Shown here piece by piece: positions 41,974 to 50,084 of a DNA stretch of 64,000 bases (its first letter is position 1; each line of letters starts with the position of its first letter). The translations under genes and the position numbers were made by a program. The DNA comes from Candidatus Defluviilinea gracilis. GTDB lineage: Bacteria > Chloroflexota > Anaerolineae > Anaerolineales > Villigracilaceae. Where the stretch lies: assembly GCA_016716235.1 (NCBI GenBank), contig JADJWS010000001.1, positions 992,001 through 1,056,000 on the forward strand. Reading direction: 5' to 3'. The notes beneath the pieces were generated by a model that saw nothing but the letters and a program-made list of their open reading frames with translations, searched no databases and was not told the origin of the DNA.

Positions 41974-43785
41974 ATGCCCATCCGCATGCTTTCGCCGGAA
42001 GTTGCCTCGCAGATCGCCGCGGGCGAAGTGATCGAGCGCCCCGCTTCGGTGGTGAAGGAATTGCTCGAAAACTCGCTCGACGCCGGCGCAAACACGATCG
42101 CCATCCATGTGGAGGAGGCGGGAAAAAAGCGGATCGAAATTGCGGATGACGGCGCCGGCATCCCTGCGGACGAGTTGGAACTTGCCGCCTCGCGTCATGC
42201 CACCTCGAAGCTGGTTCGCTCCGATGAACTTTTTTCCATCGTGACGCTGGGGTTTCGCGGCGAGGCGCTTGCCTCGATCGGCTCTGTGTCGCGGATGACG
42301 ATCACCTCGCGGGTGGGTGGTGAAAAAGAAGGGGCGCGGTTCATGGTCGAAGGCGGGAAGAGTAAGAAGCCGACTAAAGTGGGCGCTACCGTTGGAACGG
42401 TGATTTGCGTGGAGGATCTGTTTTACAACGTTCCCGCCCGCTTGAAATTTCTCAAAACGGATACGACCGAACGCCGCGCCATCGATACCTTGGTCGCGCG
42501 CTACGCGCTCGCTTACCCCGCGAAACGATTCAAACTGACCGACGGAAAGAATGTGGTCTTGCAAACGGCGGGCGATGGCGACCGTCGCGCCATCCTTGCC
42601 GCGCTCTACGGTGTGGATGTGGCGAAGCAAATGCTTGAAGTCCACTCCATGGAAGAGGGCATGACCCTCGCGGGCTTCATCAGCCCAACATCGCTCACGC
42701 GCTCCAATCGAAAAGAAATTACTTTTTTCATTAATGGGCGCTGGGTACATGAGGTGGCATTGTCTACGGCATTGATGCAGGCGTATCATACGCTGTTGAT
42801 GGTGGGGCGTTATCCTCTCGCGGCATTATTCCTCGAGATCAAACCTGAAGATGTGGATGTGAACGTGCATCCCGCCAAAGCGGAGGTGCGATTCAGGAAT
42901 CAAGATAAAGTGTTCAGTTTCGTGCAACGATCCGCGCGGAAGGCGTTGCTGGCGTATTCGCCGGTTCCGAATGTCGCGCCGAGTTTGTGGGGAGGGCGAA
43001 GTGTGTCAGTGGAATCAAATTCAGTGGGGTTGGATTGGACAATTGGGCATGATAATCAAGTGAACAGTGATCAGTTATCAGTGAACGGAGACTTGATGCT
43101 TCGACAGGCTCAGCACGGCGAACCAGAGACTGACGCTCAATCTCCAACCTCTAATCTCCATTCTCCCAATTCTCAAGTTCAATCCTCATCGTTTGCCCGC
43201 ATCCCTCTCTTGCGGTTGATCGGTCAGATCGGCGCGGCGTACCTTGTGGCAGAGGGACCCGATGGGCTGTATCTCATCGACCAACATGCCGCGCACGAAC
43301 GCGTGTTGTTCGAAAAACTCATGGCGCAACGCGAGATGAAGAGCATCGCCTCGCAAGCCCTGCTGACGCCGGTTGCGGTCACCTTGCCGCCCCAATCCAC
43401 CCAATTGCTCATGTCGCAATTGCCGGTTTTGAAGTATTTTGGTTTTGACGTGGAGGAGTTTGGTCCGAACACGTTCCAAATCCGCGCGATGCCCGTCTTG
43501 TTCTCAGGCAGTGATCCCTCCGCGGCGTTGCGGGCGCTGGTAGAGGATTTTGAAGAGGATGAGGCGCCGCTGAAAGATGAAGTGGAGAAAAAACTCGCCG
43601 CCCGTGTATGCAAACGTATGGCGGTGCGAGCGGGCATGTCGCTTTCCAACGAAGAACAGCGCGCCCTGCTTGCCGACCTCGAAACCTGCGATTCGCCGCG
43701 GACGTGTCCGCATGGGAGACCGACGATGATCCATCTTTCTGTAGACGTGCTCGAACGTCAATTTGGGAGGCGCGGTGCCAGATAA
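41974..43785 (+). CDS. mutL: DNA mismatch repair protein MutL (endonuclease type)
   Basis: 603 aa. GHKL ATPase domain about 1-330: IAAGEVIERPASVVKELLENSLDAGA, DDGAGI, TLGFRGEALASI. C-terminal dimerisation/endonuclease domain from about 405: the nicking motif DQHAAHERVLFE fits DQHA-x2-E-x4-E, and CPHGRPT is near the end. It therefore nicks DNA and does not need MutH. The linker (about 350-400) is built from dispersed repeats: GTGAACAGTGATCAGTTATC units, a GCTTCGACAGGCTCAGCACG phrase, then CTCCAAC/CTAATCTCC-type heptamers. These encode a disordered, Ser/Gln/Asn-rich stretch. mutS is not in the window. The next gene overlaps its 3' end. Confidence 0.95.
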   Translation: MPIRMLSPEVASQIAAGEVIERPASVVKELLENSLDAGANTIAIHVEEAGKKRIEIADDGAGIPADELELAASRHATSKLVRSDELFSIVTLGFRGEALASIGSVSRMTITSRVGGEKEGARFMVEGGKSKKPTKVGATVGTVICVEDLFYNVPARLKFLKTDTTERRAIDTLVARYALAYPAKRFKLTDGKNVVLQTAGDGDRRAILAALYGVDVAKQMLEVHSMEEGMTLAGFISPTSLTRSNRKEITFFINGRWVHEVALSTALMQAYHTLLMVGRYPLAALFLEIKPEDVDVNVHPAKAEVRFRNQDKVFSFVQRSARKALLAYSPVPNVAPSLWGGRSVSVESNSVGLDWTIGHDNQVNSDQLSVNGDLMLRQAQHGEPETDAQSPTSNLHSPNSQVQSSSFARIPLLRLIGQIGAAYLVAEGPDGLYLIDQHAAHERVLFEKLMAQREMKSIASQALLTPVAVTLPPQSTQLLMSQLPVLKYFGFDVEEFGPNTFQIRAMPVLFSGSDPSAALRALVEDFEEDEAPLKDEVEKKLAARVCKRMAVRAGMSLSNEEQRALLADLETCDSPRTCPHGRPTMIHLSVDVLERQFGRRGAR

Positions 43786-44419
43786 CGATACCTTGAACAA
43801 GGAATACAACCAACTGGTGAACGATTTTAGAGCGCTGGAGGATGAAGTCCGGCGGATTCGACGCACCCTGGAGATCAAAGAGATCGAACTCAAGGCAGTG
43901 CTGGCGCAATCGCACGAGATCAGCAATACCGACGCGCTCACCTTTTTGCCGAACCGCCGCAAGATCATTGTGGATTTGCAGGAAGAGGTCATCCGCGCCG
44001 CGCGATATAATACGCCGTTGTCCATCTCGATGGTGGATATCGATCACTTCAAACAAGTCAACGACACATACGGTCACGCCGCGGGCGATGAAGCCCTGCG
44101 CACGATCGCGGCGCGACTGCGCGAGCAGATCCGCCACCCGGATACCCTCGGTCGCTACGGCGGCGAGGAGTTCCTGATCGTGCTCCCCAATAGCGAATTG
44201 AACGCCGCTCAAGAACAGGCTTCGCGTTTATGCGCCCACATCCGCACCTTGCAGGTGGAAGCGGCAAAACAAAAGAGCATTTCGCTGACTGTGAGCATCG
44301 GCGTGGCGCAATTCAAGAACGGGCAGGAAGACTGGGAACAGTTCCTGCATCGCGCCGATACCGCCATGTATGCGGCAAAGAACGGCGGGCGAAATCGTTG
44401 GATGGCGACGGAGGAGTAG
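43775..44419 (+). CDS. GGDEF-domain diguanylate cyclase
   Basis: 214 aa from the GTG at 43775, 4 nt after a GGGAGG ribosome-binding site and inside the mutL 3' end. N-terminal coiled coil (about 5-50: KEYNQLVNDFRALEDEVRRI), then a full GGDEF domain: DALTFLPNRRKI, SMVDIDHFKQVNDTYGHAAGDEAL and the active site YGGEEF. An inhibitory I-site RHPD stands five residues before GGEEF, so feedback by c-di-GMP is expected. No sensor domain or membrane segment; the coiled coil probably drives dimerisation. Translationally coupled to mutL, an odd pairing. Confidence 0.92.
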   Translation: MPDNDTLNKEYNQLVNDFRALEDEVRRIRRTLEIKEIELKAVLAQSHEISNTDALTFLPNRRKIIVDLQEEVIRAARYNTPLSISMVDIDHFKQVNDTYGHAAGDEALRTIAARLREQIRHPDTLGRYGGEEFLIVLPNSELNAAQEQASRLCAHIRTLQVEAAKQKSISLTVSIGVAQFKNGQEDWEQFLHRADTAMYAAKNGGRNRWMATEE

Positions 44420-45367
44420 ATGAAAGCGCTTTGGCTCGAGAATAACAAGATCGATTTCCGCGAAGTCTCTCAACCTCAAAAACCCAATGAGGCTTTGATA
44501 AAGATTCGCAAAGCCGGTATTTGCAGTACCGACCTCGAACTGGTCAAGGGATATTATCCATACGCGGGAATTCTGGGGCATGAGTTCGTGGGCGAAGTAG
44601 CCAAAGCGGATGACGCTTCGTGGGTCGGTCAACGCGTGGTGGGCGAGATCAATGCGGTGTGCGGTCAATGCGAACAATGCCTGAACGGACGCCCCACACA
44701 TTGCGAGTCTCGAACCGTGCTGGGAATCGTCAACCGTGACGGGGTATTTGCCGAGTATGTTTGCCTGCCCGTCGCCAACCTTCACCGAGTCCCCGCTTCT
44801 GTTCCGGACGGGATGGCTGTGTTCACCGAGCCTCTTGCCGCCGCGCTTGAGATTCAAGAGCAGATCAACATCAAGCCGGGCGACCGGGTCCTGCTCGTTG
44901 GCGCGGGGCGGCTCGGTCAACTCATCGCGCAGACGCTGGCGTTGACCGGCTGCGATTTGCGCGTGGTTGCGCGGCACAAACGCCAACAGGAATTGTTAAC
45001 CGCGCGCGGGATTCGAATCATTACCGAAGAAGAGATTCAACGCTGGCGGTGGGATGTTGTCGTGGAAGCGACCGGGTCGCCGAGCGGGTTTGCGTTGGCG
45101 AGGCAGGCTATACGTCCGCGAGGAACGCTGGTGTTGAAATCCACATATAAAGGCGAGATGAGCGTCGATTTTTCATCCATCGTGGTGGATGAGATCAACC
45201 TGATCGGTTCACGCTGTGGCCCATTCGAGCCGGCTTTGCGGCTGATGGAATCCCGCCAGGTGGACCCGACGGTGTTGATCGATGCGGAGTATTCGCTGAC
45301 GGACGCGATGAAGGCATTCGAACATGCGACGCGACCCGGCGCGCTGAAAGTTGTGTTAAATCCGTAG
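44420..45367 (+). CDS. Zinc-dependent alcohol dehydrogenase-like protein (MDR superfamily)
   Basis: 315 aa. GroES-like domain with catalytic Cys in AGICSTDLELVKGYYPYAGILGHEFVGEV. The structural zinc site is partly visible (CGQCEQCLNGRPTHC). Rossmann domain GDRVLLVGAGRLGQLIAQ. Shorter than classical ADHs (about 345). Closest in pattern to threonine/sorbitol-dehydrogenase-like MDR proteins; substrate unknown. The ATG directly follows the stop of the GGDEF gene (no gap), so mutL, the GGDEF gene and this gene form one transcription unit. Confidence 0.88.
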   Translation: MKALWLENNKIDFREVSQPQKPNEALIKIRKAGICSTDLELVKGYYPYAGILGHEFVGEVAKADDASWVGQRVVGEINAVCGQCEQCLNGRPTHCESRTVLGIVNRDGVFAEYVCLPVANLHRVPASVPDGMAVFTEPLAAALEIQEQINIKPGDRVLLVGAGRLGQLIAQTLALTGCDLRVVARHKRQQELLTARGIRIITEEEIQRWRWDVVVEATGSPSGFALARQAIRPRGTLVLKSTYKGEMSVDFSSIVVDEINLIGSRCGPFEPALRLMESRQVDPTVLIDAEYSLTDAMKAFEHATRPGALKVVLNP

Positions 45368-45368
45368 C

Positions 45369-45444
45369 GCTTACGCAGTTGAATCTGTTGCGCCGTAGTT
45401 GCACTGCGGCAGTGGCAGTGCGACTGCCCGCCAACTGCGTAAGC
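45369..45444 (-). repeat. MITE-like repeat with GCTTACGCAGTT ends, copy 1
   Basis: Bounded by GCTTACGCAGTTGAA and CAACTGCGTAAGC. Inverted relative to copy 2 at 63902-63998, with which it shares GGCGGGCAGT, GCGCAACAG and GTTCAACTG-type segments. No target duplication is seen. Confidence 0.75.
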
Positions 45445-45453
45445 CCTGATCTG

Positions 45454-45489
45454 TAAAAAAAACGGCGACCTCTCGGTCGCCGTTTTTTT
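45454..45489. terminator. Bidirectional terminator between ADH and histidine kinase genes
   Basis: AAAAAAACGGCGACC / GGTCGCCGTTTTTTT stem with a TCTC loop. It serves both convergent genes. Confidence 0.85.
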
Positions 45490-46693
45490 ATTCCCTGGGT
45501 ATTGTCCGCTGGGCGCGCGGGATGTAGAACGTGATCGAAGTGCCAACACCCACCTTGCTCTTCACCTCGATGCGCCCATTATGCCCCTGGATGATCTGCT
45601 TGCAGATCGAAAGCCCAAGCCCGGTGCCGGTCGCTTTGCCTTCGTGGTCGCGCACGCGGTAAAATTTTTCAAATAAATGGGGGATGGATTCTTCCGGAAT
45701 TCCCAAACCGCTATCCTGCACGAGGACCGATAGATCGTTGTCGGTGTAATTGCCCGCGATCAGAATGGAACCGTTCGGTCGGTTGTACTTGATGGCGTTA
45801 CTCGTCAGGTTGAGCAATACCTGTTTGATCTTGTCGCGGTCGGCTTCCATCAGCGGGAGATCATTGGGGACATCCACGCGGATCTGGATGTTCGTTTCCT
45901 GCGCCTTGGTCATCATCACATCGCGGGCTTCGTAGAGCAGGTCTGCCGCGCTGAAGCGCGTTTTGCGAAATTGCACGCGTCCCGATTCTAGCCGCGCCAG
46001 GTCGAGGAAAGATGACGCAAGCGAATTGAGCCGCAAGGTTTCGTTGTGGATGTTGTTGACGATCTGGTCGCGTTGTTCGCGCGACATCTCGGGGCGAAGC
46101 AGGAGATAGGTGGCGGTGCTCAACGAAGCCAGCGGCGTGCGCAGTTCGTGCACGAACTCCTGGATCAGGTCCGATTGTTGGAAGAGGCGGGCATTCTCGA
46201 TGGCAACCGCCGCTTGCGCGCCCAGCACGCTGAGCATCGATTCGTCCGCATCGGTGAACTTGCCGCGTTTTTTGTTCACCACTTCGAGCACCCCTACCAC
46301 TTTGTTCTTTGTGACAAGCGGGATACCCAACAGGGATTTGGTGGAGTACCCGATGGTCTGGTCTACTTCGCTGAAGATGCGCTCGTCTTTTTCGGCGTCG
46401 TCGATGCGCAGGGATTTGCGGTTCAACACGATCCAACCCGCGATGCTTTTCTCGAGCGGAACGACAAGCCCGCGCATGGTGGCATCGTCTATATTGGTGG
46501 CAACCTGAAAATATAATTGCCGCGCGGTATCATCGTATAACAAGATCGAGGCGGCTTCGGCGTGCGTGATGTCTGCCGAGGCGCGCACGATATCGTCCAA
46601 TAGGATATCAAGGTCGAGGGTGGAGGCAAGGTCGCGCGAGATTTCGATCAAGCGCAGGTAACTTCCGAGGGTTTGGGTTTTAATTTCAGCCAT
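45488..46693 (-). CDS. Cytosolic GAF-domain sensor histidine kinase
   Basis: 401 aa from the ATG at 46693. GAF domain about 15-165 (DILLDDIVRASADITHAEAASILLYDD). HisKA with the phospho-acceptor His near 183 (EFVHELRTPLASLS). HATPase with N box LLNLTSNAIKYN, G1 DSGLGIPEE and G2 GTGLGLSICKQI. No membrane segment. Its start overlaps the sir2 stop (ATGGCTGA), so it is the third gene of an operon that begins with a response regulator-ATPase fusion and includes a Sir2 deacylase. The pairing with that REC domain is inferred from the operon. Confidence 0.92.
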   Translation of the reverse strand: MAEIKTQTLGSYLRLIEISRDLASTLDLDILLDDIVRASADITHAEAASILLYDDTARQLYFQVATNIDDATMRGLVVPLEKSIAGWIVLNRKSLRIDDAEKDERIFSEVDQTIGYSTKSLLGIPLVTKNKVVGVLEVVNKKRGKFTDADESMLSVLGAQAAVAIENARLFQQSDLIQEFVHELRTPLASLSTATYLLLRPEMSREQRDQIVNNIHNETLRLNSLASSFLDLARLESGRVQFRKTRFSAADLLYEARDVMMTKAQETNIQIRVDVPNDLPLMEADRDKIKQVLLNLTSNAIKYNRPNGSILIAGNYTDNDLSVLVQDSGLGIPEESIPHLFEKFYRVRDHEGKATGTGLGLSICKQIIQGHNGRIEVKSKVGVGTSITFYIPRAQRTIPRE

Positions 46694-47465
46694 GGATCGC
46701 TCTTTGTATAATCTCCGGCAGGATGGTTTCCACATTGTCCATGAACACCACATCCGCGCGGACGTTGATATAGGTGGTAGTGTTGTTGACGATAATGAGG
46801 TGCGCGCCGCGGTCAACCGCTTGCATCGGAAGCCCCGCCACAGGCAGGACTTCGAGTGAGGAACCGGCGACCAGCATCAAGTCGGCTTGACGCGTTTCGC
46901 GCTGCGCCTCATTCCATGCCGCCTGTGGCAATTGTTCTCCGAACAATATCACATCTGGTTTGAGAATTCCAGCGCAACTTGGGCATAGGGGAATGGTTCC
47001 AGCCTCGATATAAGTTTGCAAGAACGGCGGCGACTCGTACTTTTTAAAACATTGCGTGCAAGAAAGCGTGCGGATCGTGCCGTGCAATTCGAAGACTTTG
47101 CGAGAACCGGCTTTTTGATGAAGCCCGTCTATGTTTTGGGTTGCGATGGTGACGGCAACGCCGTGCTTTTCAAGGTCGGCGAGCGCGAGATGCGCCGCGT
47201 TGGGTTGCGCATTAAAAATTTGCCCGGCAAGCGGGCGGAACCATTGGAAAAATTTTTCAGGGGAAGTTCGAAACGTGGTGAGCGACGCGGCTTCAAGCGG
47301 CTCATTGTGAGACCATAACCCTGTTCCCTCCGAGCGAAAGTCTGGGATTCCCGAGGGGGTGGAAATGCCGGCTCCCGTTAAGATAACAACGCGCCTGGCT
47401 TTACGGAATAACTCTGCCGCGCGCAAAGCGTCAGACGCTGTTGCAGGGGCGGAGGGGGAGCTCAT
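46686..47465 (-). CDS. Sir2-family NAD-dependent protein deacylase
   Basis: 259 aa, catalytic domain only. NAD motifs GAGISTPSGIPDFRS and TQNIDGLHQKAGS, catalytic His in ELHGTI, zinc site CTQCFKKY ... CPSCAG, and VAGSSLEVLPVAGLP. Family role: removal of acetyl or acyl groups from lysine, producing nicotinamide and O-acetyl-ADP-ribose. The start overlaps the stop of the upstream REC-ATPase gene by 4 nt (ATGA), and its own stop overlaps the kinase start by 8 nt. This is unusually tight coupling to a two-component system. Confidence 0.94.
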   Translation of the reverse strand: MSSPSAPATASDALRAAELFRKARRVVILTGAGISTPSGIPDFRSEGTGLWSHNEPLEAASLTTFRTSPEKFFQWFRPLAGQIFNAQPNAAHLALADLEKHGVAVTIATQNIDGLHQKAGSRKVFELHGTIRTLSCTQCFKKYESPPFLQTYIEAGTIPLCPSCAGILKPDVILFGEQLPQAAWNEAQRETRQADLMLVAGSSLEVLPVAGLPMQAVDRGAHLIIVNNTTTYINVRADVVFMDNVETILPEIIQRAIHG

Positions 47466-48637
47466 CGAGGCATCGCTTCTTGTTCGGCGATGAAGTCAAC
47501 GAGTTTGACGATCTGGCGGGTGGTCAGGCTGTCTGGCTGGCAAACGACGGCGGGGGTCTGTGTGCGGGTGGCTTGCGTGAAAAGTTCCGGCGCTGGGGTG
47601 AGGGTGGTGAGGATCTCATATCCCAACTTGGATTGCACCTGACTGGAGGGCAACTGCGTATCCGACCTCACGCGGTTGTTGAGCACAGGGTGAATGTTTT
47701 TGTAATTGACGCCAAAGGAATTCAAATCCTCGATGAGCGCCTTGGCGCTAATGATCGTGTTGGGGTTGCCTTCAAGCACCACAAAGATCTCATTGCAATG
47801 AGGAAGCACCGCTTGTGTGAACGGTTGTAGCCCCGCGCCGAGATCAAGGATGATATAGCGCCCCAGCGTTGCCAGTTTTGCGATGAACGCGCCGTAGTTG
47901 GCGCTCTGACCGATCAAGTGCATATCCCGTGGACGGTCGGAAGCCAGCAGGATGTTCAAGCCGGAGGCGTGGCGCGTGAGAGAGGACCGCACGCTATCCG
48001 ACGTGATATCCGATAACTTTGTGGCGCTCAACATATCCACCAACCCGGTGGATGCCTTCAGCCCCAGTTCCAGCGATAACGCGCCATGACCGGGCAACAT
48101 CTCTGCGAGGATAACGTATCCCTTGGCGCGGGTGTGCAAGCCAGCGGCAACGTTCAAAGCCACGGTGGTGGCGCCTAACCCGCCTCGCGCGCCGATCACG
48201 CCGACGACGAATCCCTCCTGCCCGGCGCTCACCGGAACGGCGGGCGCGCTTTCACCCTTCTTTTCATTGGCGCGCGCCAGTAACGCTTTAACGCGCGCTT
48301 GCAATTCAGAGGGATGCGTGGGCTTGGTCAAATAATCGTTTGCCCCCACTTCAAACCCGATTACTTTATCGTCTAATTGGGTTTTAGCGGTGAACATTAA
48401 GATGGGAGTTTCGGTCGTGGATGGATTCGCCCGCAACCGGCGGGTCACTTCATAGCCGTCCATATCCGGCATCATAATATCGAGCAAGATCAGGTCGGGG
48501 TCTTCCTCGAACGCTTTATCCAAACCCTGTTGACCGTTGGTTGCCGCGCTGATTTGATATCCCTGGCGTTGAAGCATTAGCCCCACGAGGCGCAGGGTAT
48601 CGAGATCGTCGTCAATGATAAGAATTTTTTCGCTCAT
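47462..48637 (-). CDS. Response regulator receiver fused to CpaE/TadZ-like MinD/ParA ATPase
   Basis: 391 aa from the ATG at 48637 (CAGGA upstream). REC domain about 1-120: IIDDDLDTLRLVGLMLQ with the acidic pair, phospho-acceptor Asp in LILLDIMMPDMDG, Thr in LMFTAK and Lys in YLTKPTHPSEL. A linker of about 25 residues follows, then an ATPase domain with a deviant Walker A (GARGGLGATTVALNVAAGL), as in CpaE/TadZ where the loop is GAKGGVGAT. CpaE proteins localise pilus or secretion machinery. No tad genes are adjacent here, so another localisation role is possible. First gene of the three-gene operon. Confidence 0.88.
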   Translation of the reverse strand: MSEKILIIDDDLDTLRLVGLMLQRQGYQISAATNGQQGLDKAFEEDPDLILLDIMMPDMDGYEVTRRLRANPSTTETPILMFTAKTQLDDKVIGFEVGANDYLTKPTHPSELQARVKALLARANEKKGESAPAVPVSAGQEGFVVGVIGARGGLGATTVALNVAAGLHTRAKGYVILAEMLPGHGALSLELGLKASTGLVDMLSATKLSDITSDSVRSSLTRHASGLNILLASDRPRDMHLIGQSANYGAFIAKLATLGRYIILDLGAGLQPFTQAVLPHCNEIFVVLEGNPNTIISAKALIEDLNSFGVNYKNIHPVLNNRVRSDTQLPSSQVQSKLGYEILTTLTPAPELFTQATRTQTPAVVCQPDSLTTRQIVKLVDFIAEQEAMPR

Positions 48638-48719
48638 GCGCGTCATTCCTGACAAAAGTATTGCAACAGTCTAGCATAAAGAAGGCGCAAGGGCAAGCCG
48701 AAAGCCTCGCTTGCAAGTA

Positions 48720-48728
48720 TGCTATAAT
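48720..48728 (+). promoter_or_regulatory. Extended -10 promoter of ssrA
   Basis: TGCTATAAT, an extended -10 (TGn-TATAAT), lies 31 nt before the mature tmRNA 5' end. No good -35 is seen. Confidence 0.55.
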
Positions 48729-48759
48729 GATTTTGCAAAACGGGATCACTCCCAATCGC

Positions 48760-49141
48760 GGGGATGACAGGCTTCGACGGGAGAGGCTGGTCCCGGAATG
48801 CGAGCCGAGAGGCGCCGAACTCGTAAACTCAGCGCAAACAATCAAGTGCCAATCGCACTTCCTACGCTGCTATGCCCCTCGCCGCTTAATGCGATGAGAC
48901 CATAACAGTTGGCGTCTTAGGATGCCACGTCCGCCGGAGCCGTCCTCCACCCGGTGACGGACCGGGCGAAACAATGGTGTGAGTGCCGCGTATGACTCTG
49001 CTCAATGCGCGAAAGACCAGCAGATGGTCACAGGGTTACCTGCCCGCCGAGATCCCTGTGATGAAAAAATTCGGCAGGCTACGCTCGTAGATTTCCGAGG
49101 GTCGAGTCTTTCGGACCCGGGTTCAATTCCCGGCATCTCCA
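48760..49141 (+). ncRNA. ssrA: Transfer-messenger RNA (tmRNA)
   Basis: One-piece tmRNA of about 382 nt. The 5' end GGGGATGACAGGCTTCGACG is the standard tmRNA opening. The 3' end carries the T arm (CCCGGGTTCAATTCCCGG) and CATCTCC, which pairs with GGGGATG to close the acceptor stem (one G-U). CCA is not encoded (the discriminator A is followed by CTC). A tag frame ends in MPLAA and a TAA stop at 48887-48889. The likely resume codon is GCC at 48848, giving ANRTSYAAMPLAA; the exact resume site is inferred. Role: rescue of stalled ribosomes with SmpB and tagging for proteolysis. The smpB gene is not in this window. Confidence 0.96.
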
Positions 49142-49144
49142 CTC

Positions 49145-49226
49145 TAAAGCGATACGCCAGCAGTTGAACTGCTGGCGTATCGCTTTCGCAACGATCATCC
49201 AGCAGTTCAACTGCTGGATGATCGTT
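49145..49226. repeat. Two adjacent CAGCAGTT-type palindromes after ssrA (also likely terminator)
   Basis: Perfect palindrome 49145-49186 (AAAGCGATACGCCAGCAGTT and its complement), followed by 49191-49226 (ACGATCATCCAGCAGTT and its complement). Both share the core CCAGCAGTTSAACTGCTGG, which also ends the tandem repeat inside guaA (7355-7380). They may terminate ssrA. Confidence 0.8.
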
Positions 49227-49231
49227 TATGT

Positions 49232-49237
49232 TATAAG
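49232..49237 (+). promoter_or_regulatory. -10 box for leaderless lipoprotein gene
   Basis: TATAAG, 6 nt before the ATG at 49244, immediately after the palindrome pair. Confidence 0.45.
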
Positions 49238-49243
49238 AAGCCG

Positions 49244-50011
49244 ATGAAAAAACTTCTTCTTGGATGTCTGCTCCTCATCACTGCCTGCCAAAGCGCGACT
49301 TCGACCCCCACTCCCGCGGGCTCGCTCTTCCCCACCTCAACGCCTCTCCCCACCCTTCTGCCCTTCGATCAAACTCAGGGCGAGCCTGATACGCCAACCC
49401 CTCAACCGACTCCAACCTTCGAGCCTTCGCCAACCGCGCTCCCGCGATTCTTTGTTCAGGAGTTCAACGACTCAATTGCCGGCTGGGTGATCTTACAGGC
49501 TGGGAACGATTCTGTCCCATCGGTCAACGTGGCGAACGGGTCTCTCCTGCTTCAAATTGACTCAGCCTTCACCTGGCTCTACGCCCTCTACGGACCGGAA
49601 GACTACGCCGATGTGCGCATCGAAACCCAGTATCAAAACCTGGCTGGCGCGCCCGCCTCGGCGGGATTGGTCTGTCGTTACAGCGAAACGGATGGCTGGC
49701 TCGAATTCAACCTCTCCGCCGATGGGCTCTACAACATCCTCTACGGAAAATGGCTCGCCCTGGGAGTCGCGGAATATACCCCTATCACCGACGGCCTGAT
49801 CAAAGACGCGCAACCCAGCGGCGCCAGTCAATCCATTGGGCTGGAGTGCTCCGGCGACACATTAACTCTGCTTGTAAACGAGAACATCCTCCGCCGCGTG
49901 GATGTCTCGCGTTTTGAACTCGGCGCCGGCAAGGTTGGGGTCACTGCCGCATCGTATGAAAATTCCCCAGTGGTGACGGGGTTCGAACTCGTGGAAGTCG
50001 GCGAACCCTAA
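49244..50011 (+). CDS. Lipoprotein with predicted concanavalin-like (LamG/DUF1080-like) domain
   Basis: 255 aa. Lipobox LLLITACQS near residue 14. Then a Thr/Pro-rich linker that includes LLPFDQTQGEPDTP, encoded by a CTTCGATCAAACTCAGGGCG phrase related to the dispersed TTCGACAGGCTCAGC repeat. The rest is a beta-rich domain (about 75-250: FNDSIAGWVI, RIETQYQNLAGAPASAGLVCRY, WLEFNLSADGLYNILYGKW, IGLECSGDTLTLLVN). This pattern is typical of the concanavalin-like family that describes 'melted' carbohydrate-binding folds. Function unknown. Confidence 0.75.
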   Translation: MKKLLLGCLLLITACQSATSTPTPAGSLFPTSTPLPTLLPFDQTQGEPDTPTPQPTPTFEPSPTALPRFFVQEFNDSIAGWVILQAGNDSVPSVNVANGSLLLQIDSAFTWLYALYGPEDYADVRIETQYQNLAGAPASAGLVCRYSETDGWLEFNLSADGLYNILYGKWLALGVAEYTPITDGLIKDAQPSGASQSIGLECSGDTLTLLVNENILRRVDVSRFELGAGKVGVTAASYENSPVVTGFELVEVGEP

Positions 50012-50084
50012 CAAACGAACGCGAAAAATTTTGGTTGGAACTCAGAGAAAGCCGTCATCGTTAAAAAGCGAAAAGGAGGATGCG

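Noticed and set aside
41901..42161. N-terminal extension of the HAD protein to 42161
   Set aside because: It is antisense to mutL and lacks family similarity. The ATG at 41900 starts exactly at the FFDLDDT motif and has a TATAAT box 6 nt upstream.
46686..47465. Sir2 gene as part of an anti-phage system
   Set aside because: It is a plain catalytic sirtuin in a two-component operon, without the Argonaute, HerA, SIR2-like NADase or TIR partners of known defence systems.
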